A DNA stretch of 64,000 bases from an uncultured Lachnospiraceae bacterium (GCA_934432595.1 CAKRYR010000004.1:1-64000), one strand, 5' to 3'. Shown: positions 49,527-59,884, counted from the stretch's first letter. Notes: generated by a model from the letters alone, not told the origin. Made by a program: numbers and translations.

Positions 49527-51305
49527 GTGAATATGAGCGGTTTTGAAATGTTTTTGGGATTTATAACTGGATTGGCATTTTTCCTATACGGAATGAAAGT
49601 ATTAGGAGATGGATTAGAGAAAATGTCAGGAGGTAAGTTAGAAAGTATACTTGAGAAACTTACTTCTACACCTCTTAAGGGAATATTATTAGGAGCAGGT
49701 GTTACAGCTATTATACAGAGCTCTTCGGCTACTACTGTTATGGTTGTAGGTTTTGTAAACTCTGGAATAATGAGACTAGAACAAGGAATAGGAATTATTA
49801 TTGGAGCTAACTTAGGTACGTGTATTACATCTTGGATTCTAAGTTTATCTCAGATATCAGGAACAGGTTTTTTCATTCAATTATTAAAACCTGCTGTGTT
49901 CTCACCATTTTTAGCAGTAATTGGTGTGGTGCTTCTACTATTTTGCAAAAAGGAAAAGAAGGTAAATATAGGTATAATATTAACAGGATTCTCAGTACTA
50001 ATGATAGGTATGGAATGGATGAGCGATTCTATGTCAGGTTTAAGAGATGTACCTGCATTTACAGGGCTAATGGTTAAGTTTTCTCAACCAATACTTGGAT
50101 TGTTAGTTGGACTTGTTTTAACAGCAATTATTCAAAGCTCATCAGCATCTATAGGTATATTACAGGCCTTAGCAATGACTGGAATTGTATCATATGCAAC
50201 AGCTATACCAATTGTAATTGGACAGAATATAGGTACTTGTGCAACAGCACTACTTTCATCATTTGGTGCTAAAGTTAATGCAAAAAGGGCTGCTATGGTT
50301 CATTTACTATATAATGTAATTAGTGCGGTTATATGTATGATAGCCTTTTATTCAATTAATGCTTTCGTTCATTTTGGATTTATGGGGACAATGGCATCTA
50401 GTGTAGGAGTTGCAGTTGTGCATACAGTATTTAACTTATTTAAATTAGCTATTCTTGGGCCATTTTCTAAACAATTAGGACAATTATCCTGTTTGATTTA
50501 TAGAGATAAGACTGAACAAGAGAAAGAAACAAAAGAAGAGTATGCAGTTGCAGAATTAGATGTAAGATTTTTAGAGAAACCGGCTCTTGCTATGGAACAT
50601 TGTAGAAATGTTGCTGTAAGAATGGCAAATTTATCTAAAGATACTCTACTTAATTCAATTAGTTTGGTAAGTGAATTTGATAAATCTTTGTATGATAAGA
50701 TTGTTGCAAATGAAGAACTAGTTGATATGTATGAAGATAAATTAGGTACGTATTTACTTAAATTAAGTTCAAAAGAATTGTCAGAACAAGATAGTATTAA
50801 GTTATCACTATTCCTTCATTTAATAGGAGATTATGAGAGAATTTCAGACCATGCGCTTAATATTGCTCAATCTGCAAAAGAAATGAACAAGAAAGAATTG
50901 TTTTTCTCCAAAAAGGCTTCTGCTGAGATTGGTGTATTTGCAGATTTATTGATTGAAATTATAGATACAGCTGTTAAAGCATTTGAGTATAATGATGTAG
51001 ATTTAGCAGCAAATGTTGAACCTATGGAAGAAGTTGCAGATAAATTAAATAAAGAAATTAAGAAACGTCATGTTAAGAGACTTAGAAAAGGTAAATGTAC
51101 AATTGAATTGGGATTTGTATTATCTGATATAACAACAAGCTTTGAGAGAATAGCAGACCATTGTTCAAATATTGCAGTTGGCGTTATTCAGACTAGAGAG
51201 GACGGATATGAAAGTCATGAATACTTAGATACTTTGGACAAGGGTGAAAATACAGAATTCCGTGAGAAGTATTTGACTTATAAAGAAAGATACGTTTTAC
51301 CATAA
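49527..51305 (+). CDS. Na/Pi cotransporter family protein, paralogue (592 aa)
   Basis: Same architecture as the gene at 47415 and similar along its whole length: GGKLESILEKLTSTPLKGIL, QSSSATTVM and QSSSASIGIL in the membrane part and a PhoU-like tail (DYERISDHALNIAQSAKE, ERIADHCSNIAVGV). GTG 49527 or ATG 49533 may start it, with TTAGGAG upstream. A tandem duplication whose copies have diverged mainly in regulatory regions: the first has TTTAC repeats, this one a hairpin leader. Confidence 0.9.
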   Translation: MNMSGFEMFLGFITGLAFFLYGMKVLGDGLEKMSGGKLESILEKLTSTPLKGILLGAGVTAIIQSSSATTVMVVGFVNSGIMRLEQGIGIIIGANLGTCITSWILSLSQISGTGFFIQLLKPAVFSPFLAVIGVVLLLFCKKEKKVNIGIILTGFSVLMIGMEWMSDSMSGLRDVPAFTGLMVKFSQPILGLLVGLVLTAIIQSSSASIGILQALAMTGIVSYATAIPIVIGQNIGTCATALLSSFGAKVNAKRAAMVHLLYNVISAVICMIAFYSINAFVHFGFMGTMASSVGVAVVHTVFNLFKLAILGPFSKQLGQLSCLIYRDKTEQEKETKEEYAVAELDVRFLEKPALAMEHCRNVAVRMANLSKDTLLNSISLVSEFDKSLYDKIVANEELVDMYEDKLGTYLLKLSSKELSEQDSIKLSLFLHLIGDYERISDHALNIAQSAKEMNKKELFFSKKASAEIGVFADLLIEIIDTAVKAFEYNDVDLAANVEPMEEVADKLNKEIKKRHVKRLRKGKCTIELGFVLSDITTSFERIADHCSNIAVGVIQTREDGYESHEYLDTLDKGENTEFREKYLTYKERYVLP

Positions 51306-51327
51306 GATGTTTACAGAAGAGTTGTAT

Positions 51328-51360
51328 AATGCCAGCTGTTAATTCAGCTGGCATTTGTTA
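51328..51360 (+). terminator. Intrinsic terminator after the second cotransporter
   Basis: AATGCCAGCTG (51328-51338) pairs perfectly with CAGCTGGCATT (51345-51355) around TTAATT, followed by a short T-rich tail. Confidence 0.8.
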
Positions 51361-51464
51361 AGGATATGCAAATAAGAGTAAGTTCCTTATGATTTAGCTA
51401 AGCATAGAGTTTATATGGAATTGTTTGTTTTGCGATGAGAATAGTTACGAGAAAGGATTTATTT

Positions 51465-52142
51465 ATGATAAATATATTTGTAGTGGAAGATGATAAAAAT
51501 ATAAGAGAAATAGAGGAGTATGCATTAAAAAATACAGGATATAAGGTGGAAGGATTTAAGAATGCAAAATCATTTCATAAAAGGCTACAGGAAAAGACAC
51601 CTGATTTGATATTATTAGATATTATGCTACCCGATGAGGATGGTCTTACCATATTACAGAAAATTAGAAAGAATCCTACTAGTAAGAAAATCCCTATCAT
51701 AATGGTAACAGCTAAAACATCAGAAATAGATAAAGTAAAGGGGCTTGATATGGGAGCGGATGATTATATGACTAAGCCTTTTGGCATAATGGAATTAATA
51801 TCAAGAGTGAAGGCTTTGCTTAGACGTAGTAAAGGATTAGAAGAAGAAAAAGTACTTGAAATTGGCACAATTACTTTAGAATGTGATAAACATATAGTAA
51901 GGGTTAATGAGGATATATGTGAACTTACATATAAAGAATATGAACTTCTTAAATTACTTGTACAAAATGCAGGTATTGTACTTAAAAGAGATGTAATAAT
52001 GGATAGAGTATGGGGAACTGAGTATGAAGGGGAATCAAGAACTTTAGATATGCATATAAAAACATTAAGGAAAAAGCTTAAAGATGCAGGTTCCATGATA
52101 AAAACAGTTAGGAATGTAGGATATATTATTGAAAATAAATAG
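51465..52142 (+). CDS. PhoB/OmpR-family response regulator (225 aa)
   Basis: Receiver domain (1-118) with the acidic pocket VEDD, the phosphorylation Asp in LILLDIMLPDEDG, the Thr in MVTAKTSE and the Lys in MTKPFG; then a winged-helix DNA-binding domain (LTYKEYELLKLLVQNAG, SRTLDMHIKTLRKKL, IKTVRNVGYII). AGAAAGGATTTATTT precedes ATG 51465, better than an in-frame ATG at 51435. The kinase follows 45 bases on. Next to phosphate transporters it could be PhoP/PhoB; that assignment is by context. Confidence 0.88.
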   Translation: MINIFVVEDDKNIREIEEYALKNTGYKVEGFKNAKSFHKRLQEKTPDLILLDIMLPDEDGLTILQKIRKNPTSKKIPIIMVTAKTSEIDKVKGLDMGADDYMTKPFGIMELISRVKALLRRSKGLEEEKVLEIGTITLECDKHIVRVNEDICELTYKEYELLKLLVQNAGIVLKRDVIMDRVWGTEYEGESRTLDMHIKTLRKKLKDAGSMIKTVRNVGYIIENK

Positions 52143-52187
52143 TAAGTGTAAAATATTTTATATCAGTATTGAAATGGAGGAAGATTT

Positions 52188-53174
52188 TTGAAAAAAAAGA
52201 TATTTATACATTATATTTTAATATCTGTATTAGCAACTATATTAACGTATTCATTTACTAGTTTAGTTTATAATAGATTGTTTAATAAGGCGGCATTTAT
52301 CCCTGTTATGAGTATGGTTTTAATAGCTATAGTTATAATATGTTTTTTTGCAGCTCATTTTACAGTTAAGAGTATTATAAAACCCATAGAGGACTTATAT
52401 GAAAATATTGATAAAATAGATGAGATAAAGTCATATGATGAACTTAAACCTTTAATTAAGACGTTAAAGGAACAAAATAGTGATATACTAAAAAATATAA
52501 ATATGCGTTCAGAATTTACAGCAAATGTTACACATGAGTTAAAAACACCTCTTACAGCTATATTAGGATATTCAGAATTAATTGAAAATGGAATGGCTAG
52601 TGAGGAAGATATTGCAAGATTTGGAAAAGAAATTCATAAGAATTCTAAGAGATTATTAACATTAATAGATGATATTATAAAATTATCAGAGATAGATTCT
52701 GTATATCATCAAATTGAATTTGAGAAAGTTGATTTGTATAAGCTTGCATGTGAATGTGTTGATATGTTACAGATTAGTGCTGATAAGAATAATGTAAGCA
52801 TAAGCATTAGTGGAACTAATCAAACAATAAGAGCTAATAAAGCAATGATGGAAGATCTTGTGTATAATTTGTGTGAAAATGCTATAAGATATAATAAAAA
52901 CAATGGGAAAGTCGAAGTAATAGTAGATAAAAAAGATGGCAAAATATATCTTATTGTTCAAGATAATGGTATAGGAATATCAAAGAAACATCAAAAAAGA
53001 ATATTTGAAAGATTTTATAGAGTGGATAAAAGTAGATCAAAATCTACAGGAGGTACAGGGCTAGGACTTGCAATTGTAAAACATATTGTTGTACAACATG
53101 ATGCAAAAATTGATTTAGAAAGTTTACCTGGTGTTGGAACAACAATTAAAGTATCCTTTAAGACGCTAGAATAG
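52188..53174 (+). CDS. Sensor histidine kinase (328 aa)
   Basis: Two membrane helices near the N-terminus (about 5-30 and 35-60) with hardly any outside loop, a short linker, then HisKA with the phosphorylated His in NVTHELKTPLTAIL, and HATPase_c with the N box LVYNLCENAIRYN, VQDNGIGIS and GGTGLGLAIVKHI. PhoR/WalK-like core without a PAS domain, so it may sense through the membrane or a partner. TTG start at 52188 after GGAGGAAGATTT. Partner of the regulator at 51465. Confidence 0.88.
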   Translation: MKKKIFIHYILISVLATILTYSFTSLVYNRLFNKAAFIPVMSMVLIAIVIICFFAAHFTVKSIIKPIEDLYENIDKIDEIKSYDELKPLIKTLKEQNSDILKNINMRSEFTANVTHELKTPLTAILGYSELIENGMASEEDIARFGKEIHKNSKRLLTLIDDIIKLSEIDSVYHQIEFEKVDLYKLACECVDMLQISADKNNVSISISGTNQTIRANKAMMEDLVYNLCENAIRYNKNNGKVEVIVDKKDGKIYLIVQDNGIGISKKHQKRIFERFYRVDKSRSKSTGGTGLGLAIVKHIVVQHDAKIDLESLPGVGTTIKVSFKTLE

Positions 53175-53183
53175 AGGGATTAT

Positions 53184-54146
53184 ATGAAAAAATATTGGTT
53201 AAGATATACTATATTAATATTAGGTATTATTATTGCAGGAGTGACATTTCATAGTGAAATATACGATATAATTAAAGGAATTGGTAAGATTTCTATATTT
53301 ACAGTATTACTTATGATATTGTGTATGACTATTTATTATGTTCTAGATGGTGTAATAATTACGAAAGTATTTAAACATAAACATAATAAAATTAGATATA
53401 GAGATGGAATAGCTTGTACATATTATTGCGCTTTTTTTAGAGTTGTGTCTCTTGGAAGTGGTTCAGGAATAGCAGAGGTTGTATACATGTCAAAATGTGG
53501 CGTAGATGCAGCAGTTGCTTCTAGTATAAGTATGATTCAATATATTTTACAGAAAGTAACTATTGTTTTATTAGGAATAGCATCATATGTAATATTTTAT
53601 AAAGATATACATAAGTTACTTGGTAAATATAGTGGATTTATGCTTGTGGGAGTCTTATTGGCATTTATTATAATTAGTTTAATTTTAATAGTATGCTCTT
53701 CAAAGAAATTTTCTAATTGTATAATTTGGTTACTTAGAAAAATAGGCAATAAAAGATTTGGGAAGAAAATAGATAAATTAGAAAATACATTTAAGGAACT
53801 TCAAAAAACTTCAGAGGATATGTTTAAGAAAAAAAGATTAATGTTAGAGGTAATATTAATAAATATTGTTAAACTTACAGCCATGTTTTGTACACCATAT
53901 ATTTTTATACATAGTGGAATTAGTTTACCATATTCAATTGGAATATTTGCAATATCTCATATGTTAGCAGGTGTTATACCGACTCCATCTGGCTATGGAT
54001 CTTTAGACATACTTTTTATGCTATTATATGGCGCAATAGTTGGTGGCTCGATGACAGCCCTACTAATAGTCTTATTTAGGGGCGCTAATACCATCTTCTC
54101 ATTTATTGTGGGTGCCATTATCTATGCCCTTAAATTTCAGGATTAG
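53184..54146 (+). CDS. UPF0104-type membrane protein, MprF flippase-domain-like (320 aa)
   Basis: About eight membrane helices with the family blocks GSGSGIAEVVYMSK and AGVIPTPSGYGSLDILFMLL. This is the lysylphosphatidylglycerol-synthase transmembrane family (flippase part of MprF, without the aminoacyl-transferase part), likely to move a lipid-linked molecule across the membrane. Nine bases after the kinase gene, so in the same operon and perhaps under the same control. Confidence 0.82.
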   Translation: MKKYWLRYTILILGIIIAGVTFHSEIYDIIKGIGKISIFTVLLMILCMTIYYVLDGVIITKVFKHKHNKIRYRDGIACTYYCAFFRVVSLGSGSGIAEVVYMSKCGVDAAVASSISMIQYILQKVTIVLLGIASYVIFYKDIHKLLGKYSGFMLVGVLLAFIIISLILIVCSSKKFSNCIIWLLRKIGNKRFGKKIDKLENTFKELQKTSEDMFKKKRLMLEVILINIVKLTAMFCTPYIFIHSGISLPYSIGIFAISHMLAGVIPTPSGYGSLDILFMLLYGAIVGGSMTALLIVLFRGANTIFSFIVGAIIYALKFQD

Positions 54147-54170
54147 TTTTAAAAATATAACAGGTTTTAC

Positions 54171-54199
54171 TTGCAAGTATATAAAGCTAATGATACAAT
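54171..54199 (+). promoter_or_regulatory. Sigma-A promoter of degV
   Basis: TTGCAA (54171-54176), 17 bases, TACAAT (54194-54199), 66 bases before the degV start. Confidence 0.65.
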
Positions 54200-54265
54200 T
54201 ATAAGTAGTTGTTAAAATTACGTGGAAAAGTTTTACAAATTATTGTTAGATTGTGAGGAAATGTA

Positions 54266-55105
54266 ATGAGAAAGATAATAGCAGATTCATCTTGTGATTT
54301 AGAAAGTACAGAGAATATAGTACATGGAGTTGATTTAGGTGTGGTTCAAATGAAAATTCATGTAGAAGATAAGGAATTTGTAGATGATTCTAATCTAAAT
54401 TTGGATGAAATGTTAGAAACACTTGCAAATACAAAGGAAAAATCTAGTACAGCTTGTCCGAGTCCAATGGAATTTGAAGAAGCTTTTGGTGATGCTGATG
54501 AAGTATTTGTAGTAACTATAACTAGTCAGTTATCAGGTTGCTATAATAGTGCAGTATTAGCTAAAAATATGTATCAGGAAAAGTATCCAGATAGAAAAGT
54601 ATATGTTTTTGATTCTCTATCAACATCAGGTGAGATGATTTTAATTATAAATAAAATAGCGCAGTTAGTGGTTACAGATAAGTCATTTGAAGAAATAGTT
54701 GAAGAAGTTGAAGAATATAGAAAGAATACCAATACTGCATGCTTATTATATAGCGTTGATAATTTGGTGAAAAATGGTCGTGTTAATAAATTAGTTGGAG
54801 CAGCATTAAATGTATTGGGAATAAAGATAGTTGCAAGAGCAAGTGAAGAAGGAACGATTCAACCCGTTAATAAAGCAAGGGGAAAAGATAAAGCTTATAA
54901 AGCTATGTTAAGGGAATTTGAGGAAAAAGGATATAAAGGTGGAAAAGTTGAAATTTGTCATTGTAAAAATGAGGAGGGTGCGTTATACTTAAAAAATAAA
55001 ATATTAGAGTTATATCCAAGTGCTCAAATTAATATTAGAAATGCACATGGATTGGTGAGTTATTATGCAGAAAAGCTGGGAATAGTTGTAGGCTTTGAAA
55101 GCTAA
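54266..55105 (+). CDS. DegV family fatty-acid-binding protein (279 aa)
   Basis: Starts IIADSSCDLESTE (typical D-S-[ST]-x-D-L), has STACPSPMEFEEAF, VVTITSQLSGCYNSA, FDSLSTSGEM and the late CHCKNEEGA and NAHGLVSYYAEKLGIV blocks of the family. DegV (FakB-like) proteins bind a fatty acid and present it to the FakA kinase for phospholipid synthesis. No fakA is adjacent. GTGAGGAAATGTA precedes ATG 54266. Confidence 0.88.
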   Translation: MRKIIADSSCDLESTENIVHGVDLGVVQMKIHVEDKEFVDDSNLNLDEMLETLANTKEKSSTACPSPMEFEEAFGDADEVFVVTITSQLSGCYNSAVLAKNMYQEKYPDRKVYVFDSLSTSGEMILIINKIAQLVVTDKSFEEIVEEVEEYRKNTNTACLLYSVDNLVKNGRVNKLVGAALNVLGIKIVARASEEGTIQPVNKARGKDKAYKAMLREFEEKGYKGGKVEICHCKNEEGALYLKNKILELYPSAQINIRNAHGLVSYYAEKLGIVVGFES

Positions 55106-55167
55106 TATATTTGGTATTATATAATTGATTTGTATTGAATTAGTTTAAGTAAGGAAGGATATTAGAT

Positions 55168-56889
55168 ATGAGATTAGAAAAATTAGTAGGTGACAGGTTT
55201 AAAGAAAGACCAGCAGATTGTGTTGTAGATAGCCATGCATTTATGGTTAGAGGTGGCTATATGAAATATGTGGCTAATGGAGTATTTTCACAATATCCAC
55301 CACTAAAAAGAGTAACAAGAAAGATTGAAAATATAATTAGAGAAGAAATGGACAGGCTTGATGGACAAGAAGTATTATTTCCAGTAGCAATGCCTGCAAC
55401 TTTATGGGAAGAATCAGGAAGATATGAGAGTGTAGGAAAAGAGCTATTAAGATTTTCAGATAGAACTGGAACAAAAATGGTTTTAGGTATGACTCATGAA
55501 GAAGCAGCAGTTCAATTAGTTAGGGAATATGGTAATACATATAGTAAATATCCATTTATGATATATCAGATACAAACTAAATTTAGAGATGAAGCTAGAC
55601 CTAGAGCAGGACTTATTAGAGTTCGTGAATTTACAATGAAAGATGCATATTCATTCCATACTTCTCAAGAAGATTTGGAAGAATATTATGCTAAATGTTA
55701 TGAAGCATACAATAAGATATTTGCAAGAGCAGGTATTCCAGAAGTTATTTCCGTTAAATCCGATTCTGGAATGATGGGCGGAAATGTATCTCATGAATAT
55801 ATGTTATTAACTGATATTGGTGAGGATTCTATTGCAATATGCGATAGCTGTGATTATAGAGCAAATATGGAAGCTGCAGAATGTATAATTAAGAATGAAG
55901 CTACTGAGGAAAGAGAACTAAAGAAGGTACATACACCAGGATTTAAGACTATAGAAGAGGTTTGTGGATTCTTAAATGTTGATGTTAAGAAATCTTGTAA
56001 GGCAGTTGTTTATCAAAAAAATGCTAATGATGAGTATGTGGTAGTATTTATCCGTGGTGATTTAGATGTAAATGAGACAAAGGTAAGAAATTTTGTTGGT
56101 GAAGATATATATCCAGCAACAATCACAGAAGAGAGTGGAATAGTGGCTGGATTTATAGGACCAAAAGGAATAGATGATAAGGCAACAGTATTATTTGATT
56201 CATCTTTGATAGGATTAAATGATTTGGTAGTAGGTGGCAATGAAGTAGATTATCACTATACTGGATTTAGTATATCAAGGGATTATGGTAAAGCAGAATA
56301 CCATGATTTTGCAAAGATTATGGAAGGTGGAATTTGTCCAGTATGTGGCAAACCTACAATTAAGATTTCAAGGGGAATTGAAGTAGGTAATATATTCCAA
56401 TTAGGTACAAAGTATACTAAGACAATGAAGATGCAATATACAGATGCAGATGGAAATCTACAATATCCTATTATGGGATGTTATGGAATCGGTGTAGGAA
56501 GATTGGCTGCTTCTGTATGTGAGGCACATCACGATGATTGGGGACCAATTTGGCCTATATCAATTGCACCATGGCAAGTACATATATGTTGCTTACGTTC
56601 TGATGATGAAGAGACACGTACAGTAGCAGATAAATTATATGATGAATTGAAAGCAGATGGTCTTGAAGTAATATATGATGATAGAAAGGTACGTCCAGGA
56701 GTAATGTTCTCAGATGCAGATTTATTAGGAGTACCAGTTAGAGTTATTGTTAGTCCAAAGAATTTGGCAAATGGGGAATGTGAGTTAGTTACAAGGGATA
56801 AATCAGTAAATGTTAAAGTTAATGTTGATGATATAAAGAATGAAGTTCATAATTTAGTAAATAAGTTATTTGAAGAACTAAACAAATAA
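55168..56889 (+). CDS. proS: Prolyl-tRNA synthetase, bacterial type (573 aa)
   Basis: Class II synthetase charging tRNA-Pro. GGYMKYVANGVFSQYPPLKR at the start (motif 1 area), motif 2 FRDEARPRAGLIRVREFTMK, the editing INS domain between (KSCKAVVYQK, TITEESGIVAGF), motif 3 GCYGIGVGRLAASV and a C-terminal anticodon-binding domain (IAPWQVHICCLRSDDEE, VRPGVMFSDADLLGVPVRVI). Length is normal for the bacterial form. AAGGAAGGATATTAGAT precedes ATG 55168. No T-box is visible upstream in the 62-base gap. Confidence 0.95.
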   Translation: MRLEKLVGDRFKERPADCVVDSHAFMVRGGYMKYVANGVFSQYPPLKRVTRKIENIIREEMDRLDGQEVLFPVAMPATLWEESGRYESVGKELLRFSDRTGTKMVLGMTHEEAAVQLVREYGNTYSKYPFMIYQIQTKFRDEARPRAGLIRVREFTMKDAYSFHTSQEDLEEYYAKCYEAYNKIFARAGIPEVISVKSDSGMMGGNVSHEYMLLTDIGEDSIAICDSCDYRANMEAAECIIKNEATEERELKKVHTPGFKTIEEVCGFLNVDVKKSCKAVVYQKNANDEYVVVFIRGDLDVNETKVRNFVGEDIYPATITEESGIVAGFIGPKGIDDKATVLFDSSLIGLNDLVVGGNEVDYHYTGFSISRDYGKAEYHDFAKIMEGGICPVCGKPTIKISRGIEVGNIFQLGTKYTKTMKMQYTDADGNLQYPIMGCYGIGVGRLAASVCEAHHDDWGPIWPISIAPWQVHICCLRSDDEETRTVADKLYDELKADGLEVIYDDRKVRPGVMFSDADLLGVPVRVIVSPKNLANGECELVTRDKSVNVKVNVDDIKNEVHNLVNKLFEELNK

Positions 56890-56909
56890 ATTTTATGGAG
56901 GTATAATAT

Positions 56910-58592
56910 TTGGACTTTAAAGATGATATAAATTATTCTATACATGAAGAAAAAGTCCTTGAAGAAAAAGAGAAAAACAAAAGAAACTTTTTAAACGAAG
57001 ATAACATGGCACATAATATTACCTATGCATTAGGAGCTTCCTTTGATTCAATTTTATATATAGATTTAAATACAGAGGTATATTATATTGTGTACAAAGA
57101 TAATAGTGGTGAATTGCAGATAAAGAAAGATGAAGATTATACAGCAAAAGCACAATATCAGATAAATAAAGTTGTACACAAAGATTTTCTTGAAGAAGTT
57201 AAGGGGATATATATGCCTGAAGATATAAAGAAAAAATTAGAGAGTGAGTCTAATATAGAATCTACTCATTTACGATGGAATGGAACAGAATATAGATGGG
57301 TAAGGATAATTGTCCATGTTGCTGAAAGAGAAAATGGCGTTGTAAGTAAGGTAGTCTATGCTTTTAAAGATGTTCATGAACAAAAACAAAAGGAATTGAA
57401 TTTAAAGGCAAAATTAGAAGCTGCTCTAGAGGAAGCTAAGAAGGCTAATGAGTTTAAATCACAATTTTTATCAAATGTATCTCATGATTTAAGAACTCCT
57501 ATTAAAGCTATTATGGGACTTTCTACACTTATGAGAGAAAAGAATGAAATGGATGGAATTGAATTATTGAGCTATTTAGATAGAATAGATATTGCGTCGT
57601 ATAATATGCTTGAACTAATTAATAGTATTCTTGATTTAAGTAAGTTAGAGAATGCAAAATTGAAAATAAAATTATTGGATGGTTCAATCACAACTTTAAT
57701 AAATGATGTTGTTTCAATAATAAAGGTACAGACTAATGAAAAGAAACAAGAATTTGAGATTAATAATTATTGTACAGAAGATTTGGTTAAACTTGATGTT
57801 ATGAAAATGAGACAAGTATTATTGAATGTGTTATCTAATGCTGCTAAGTATACAGAAGAAAATGGAACGATAAGATTTGATATTAGTAATGAAGATAATA
57901 TATTTAAATTTGTTATACAAGATAATGGAATCGGTATGTCAAAGGAATACTTAAAAAATGTTTTTGTACCTTTTGAAAGAGAAGATAGGGCAAGATATAT
58001 AGATGGTATTGGCTTAGGTATGGTAATTGTAAAAAAATTAGTTGAATTACTTAATGGAAATATTGATATAAATAGTGAATTAGGTAATGGAACCAAGATT
58101 ACGATTAAAGTTCCACTTGATATAGTTCAGGGAGAGATAACTAATAATAGTATTATTCAAGTTAATGATATTGAAATAAGTAAAACGTATGAAGAATTTA
58201 ATATACTAGTGGTAGAAGATAATGAGATAAATTCATTTATTATAAATGAAGAATTGAAGCAGTTTAGGTGTAATGTAGATAATGCTTTCGATGGACTAGA
58301 GGCAGTTACAAAGTTTGCAACTTCAGAAGAAGGATACTATAGTTTAATTATCATGGATTTGAAAATGCCAAATATGGATGGTGATATTGCAGCTAGGAAT
58401 ATTAGAGCATTACAGGATAGAATTGATGCAAAAGATATACCAATAATAATAGTGTCAGCAGATTCATATAGTGTTAATAATGATGAAATAAAAAAACAGG
58501 GTATAACTGAGTATGCAGTAAAACCATTTGATAAGAAAAAAATATCATACATATTAAATAAGTATTTTAGAAAAAAGGAAAGTGTACATTAG
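56910..58592 (+). CDS. Hybrid sensor histidine kinase with receiver domain (560 aa)
   Basis: A cytosolic PAS-like N-terminal region (about 20-160, ending FKDVHEQKQKE), HisKA with FLSNVSHDLRTPIKAIM, HATPase_c with NVLSNAAKYTEENG, VIQDNGIGMS and GIGLGMVIVKKLVELL, and a C-terminal receiver (ILVVEDNEINSFIINEEL, phospho-Asp in IIMDLKMPNMDG, Lys in YAVKPFD). No membrane helix. Such LuxQ-like hybrids pass phosphate to a separate carrier not seen here. TTG start at 56910 after TGGAGGTATAATAT. Confidence 0.9.
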   Translation: MDFKDDINYSIHEEKVLEEKEKNKRNFLNEDNMAHNITYALGASFDSILYIDLNTEVYYIVYKDNSGELQIKKDEDYTAKAQYQINKVVHKDFLEEVKGIYMPEDIKKKLESESNIESTHLRWNGTEYRWVRIIVHVAERENGVVSKVVYAFKDVHEQKQKELNLKAKLEAALEEAKKANEFKSQFLSNVSHDLRTPIKAIMGLSTLMREKNEMDGIELLSYLDRIDIASYNMLELINSILDLSKLENAKLKIKLLDGSITTLINDVVSIIKVQTNEKKQEFEINNYCTEDLVKLDVMKMRQVLLNVLSNAAKYTEENGTIRFDISNEDNIFKFVIQDNGIGMSKEYLKNVFVPFEREDRARYIDGIGLGMVIVKKLVELLNGNIDINSELGNGTKITIKVPLDIVQGEITNNSIIQVNDIEISKTYEEFNILVVEDNEINSFIINEELKQFRCNVDNAFDGLEAVTKFATSEEGYYSLIIMDLKMPNMDGDIAARNIRALQDRIDAKDIPIIIVSADSYSVNNDEIKKQGITEYAVKPFDKKKISYILNKYFRKKESVH

Positions 58593-58607
58593 GACACTTT
58601 CCTTTTT
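58577..58607 (+). terminator. Intrinsic terminator after the hybrid kinase
   Basis: GGAAAGTGT (58577-58585) and ACACTTTCC (58594-58602) followed by TTTTT. The stem overlaps the last codons of the kinase gene. Confidence 0.9.
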
Positions 58608-58634
58608 GGGTTAATTTAATAGATGTAAATTGGT

Positions 58635-58663
58635 TTGACTGATGAAAAAAAATGGGATATAAT
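58635..58663 (+). promoter_or_regulatory. Sigma-A promoter
   Basis: TTGACT (58635-58640), 17 bases, TATAAT (58658-58663), about 30 bases before the ribosome binding site of the next gene. Confidence 0.8.
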
Positions 58664-58698
58664 GTCAAAGTATTGAAGTGTAAAAGGAGGTAAAATTG

Positions 58699-59847
58699 TT
58701 GAAGCAGAAGACAAAGATAATAGGAGGCTTAGTTGCATTTATTATTGTTGCAATTATTATATTTGCTATTGTTGGTAAGCGGTTAACAAATCCAGAGAGA
58801 ATAGCTCTAAATTATTTTAAGGATGTTGCAGCGGCAGATTGGGAAAAAGTATATACTTATTATGATTTATCAGAATCAGAATTTATTAATGAGAAAATGT
58901 ATAAGAAAGCTGTTTTAAAAAATGAGAAAATAGAATATTCAGCTTGTGCAATAAAAAAGAAAAAGAATGCTTCAAATTCTACAGAATCGGATGATAAAGA
59001 TATTTATAAAACATTTAAAATTGAGTATGCTGAAAAAAATAGTGATAATGCAGAGTCAATTTATACTGTTAAATTGGTGAAGTCTGCTAAAAATAAATAT
59101 TTATTCTTTGATAACTGGAAGGTAGTCCCTGAAGATTTGATTGCTAAGAATTATTCAATTAGAACTTTAAAAGATGTTAACGTCTATATAGATGATAAAA
59201 AACTTAGTGATAAATATTTAGCAAAGAATGAAACTGGCAATGATTATGAGAAAAGTTTATACATATATAAGATACCAGCTATATTTAAGGGGACTCATAA
59301 AATTGAATTTAAGGGTGAATTTGTTGAGACTTTTAAAGATAAATTGAAGATTAGCTCAAATAGTGATTACAATTATTCGTATACAAATCCTGATATAAAA
59401 GAAGATTTTATTAAAGATCTTAAGAAAAAAACAGAAGAGATTGTAAAAAAAATATATAAGGCTGCTATAGATGATAAAGATTTTAAAGATGTAAAACTAC
59501 CTTGTAAAGTATATGAGGAGAATAAGGATGACTTGGAGAATAGATATGATGATGTTGTTGAGAATCTGAAAAAAACAAGTTATGCAACTGATATAAAAGT
59601 AAAATCTTTGAAATTCAAAAATTTTAAAATTACAGATCAAAATTCTTATATAGATAGTGGAAATATTAGCACTACTATATCATATAAGAGTGAATACACA
59701 GGTGAGTTTGTTAAGAAGATAGACTCTAGAGAAGAAAAGAAAAAAGATGATGGTAGCTTAACAGGAACGATTTCATTTAAATATGATAGAGGTGAGTGGA
59801 AAATCTCTAGAATTTACAACTCTAGAATATATTATTATTGGTATTAG
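58699..59847 (+). CDS. TcaA-like single-pass membrane protein (382 aa)
   Basis: One membrane helix at about 8-27, then a large outside part. Residues 30-90 (NPERIALNYFKDVAAADWEK) resemble the NTF2-like or second TcaA domain; 150-220 (RTLKDVNVYIDDKKLSDKYL, FKGTHKIEFKGEF) the fourth TcaA domain; the rest a C-terminal NTF2-like fold ending FKYDRGEWKISRIYNSRIYY. TcaA relatives act in envelope stress and antibiotic tolerance. Two TTG starts lie at 58696 and 58699; I take the second by spacing from GGAGG. Confidence 0.65.
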   Translation: MKQKTKIIGGLVAFIIVAIIIFAIVGKRLTNPERIALNYFKDVAAADWEKVYTYYDLSESEFINEKMYKKAVLKNEKIEYSACAIKKKKNASNSTESDDKDIYKTFKIEYAEKNSDNAESIYTVKLVKSAKNKYLFFDNWKVVPEDLIAKNYSIRTLKDVNVYIDDKKLSDKYLAKNETGNDYEKSLYIYKIPAIFKGTHKIEFKGEFVETFKDKLKISSNSDYNYSYTNPDIKEDFIKDLKKKTEEIVKKIYKAAIDDKDFKDVKLPCKVYEENKDDLENRYDDVVENLKKTSYATDIKVKSLKFKNFKITDQNSYIDSGNISTTISYKSEYTGEFVKKIDSREEKKKDDGSLTGTISFKYDRGEWKISRIYNSRIYYYWY

Positions 59848-59884
59848 GGCTCGTTACTAGAATAGAAAAATAAAAATCAAAGAC

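Noticed and set aside
54147..55168. T-box leader for proS
   Set aside because: Only 62 bases separate degV and proS and no T-box sequence or terminator is present.
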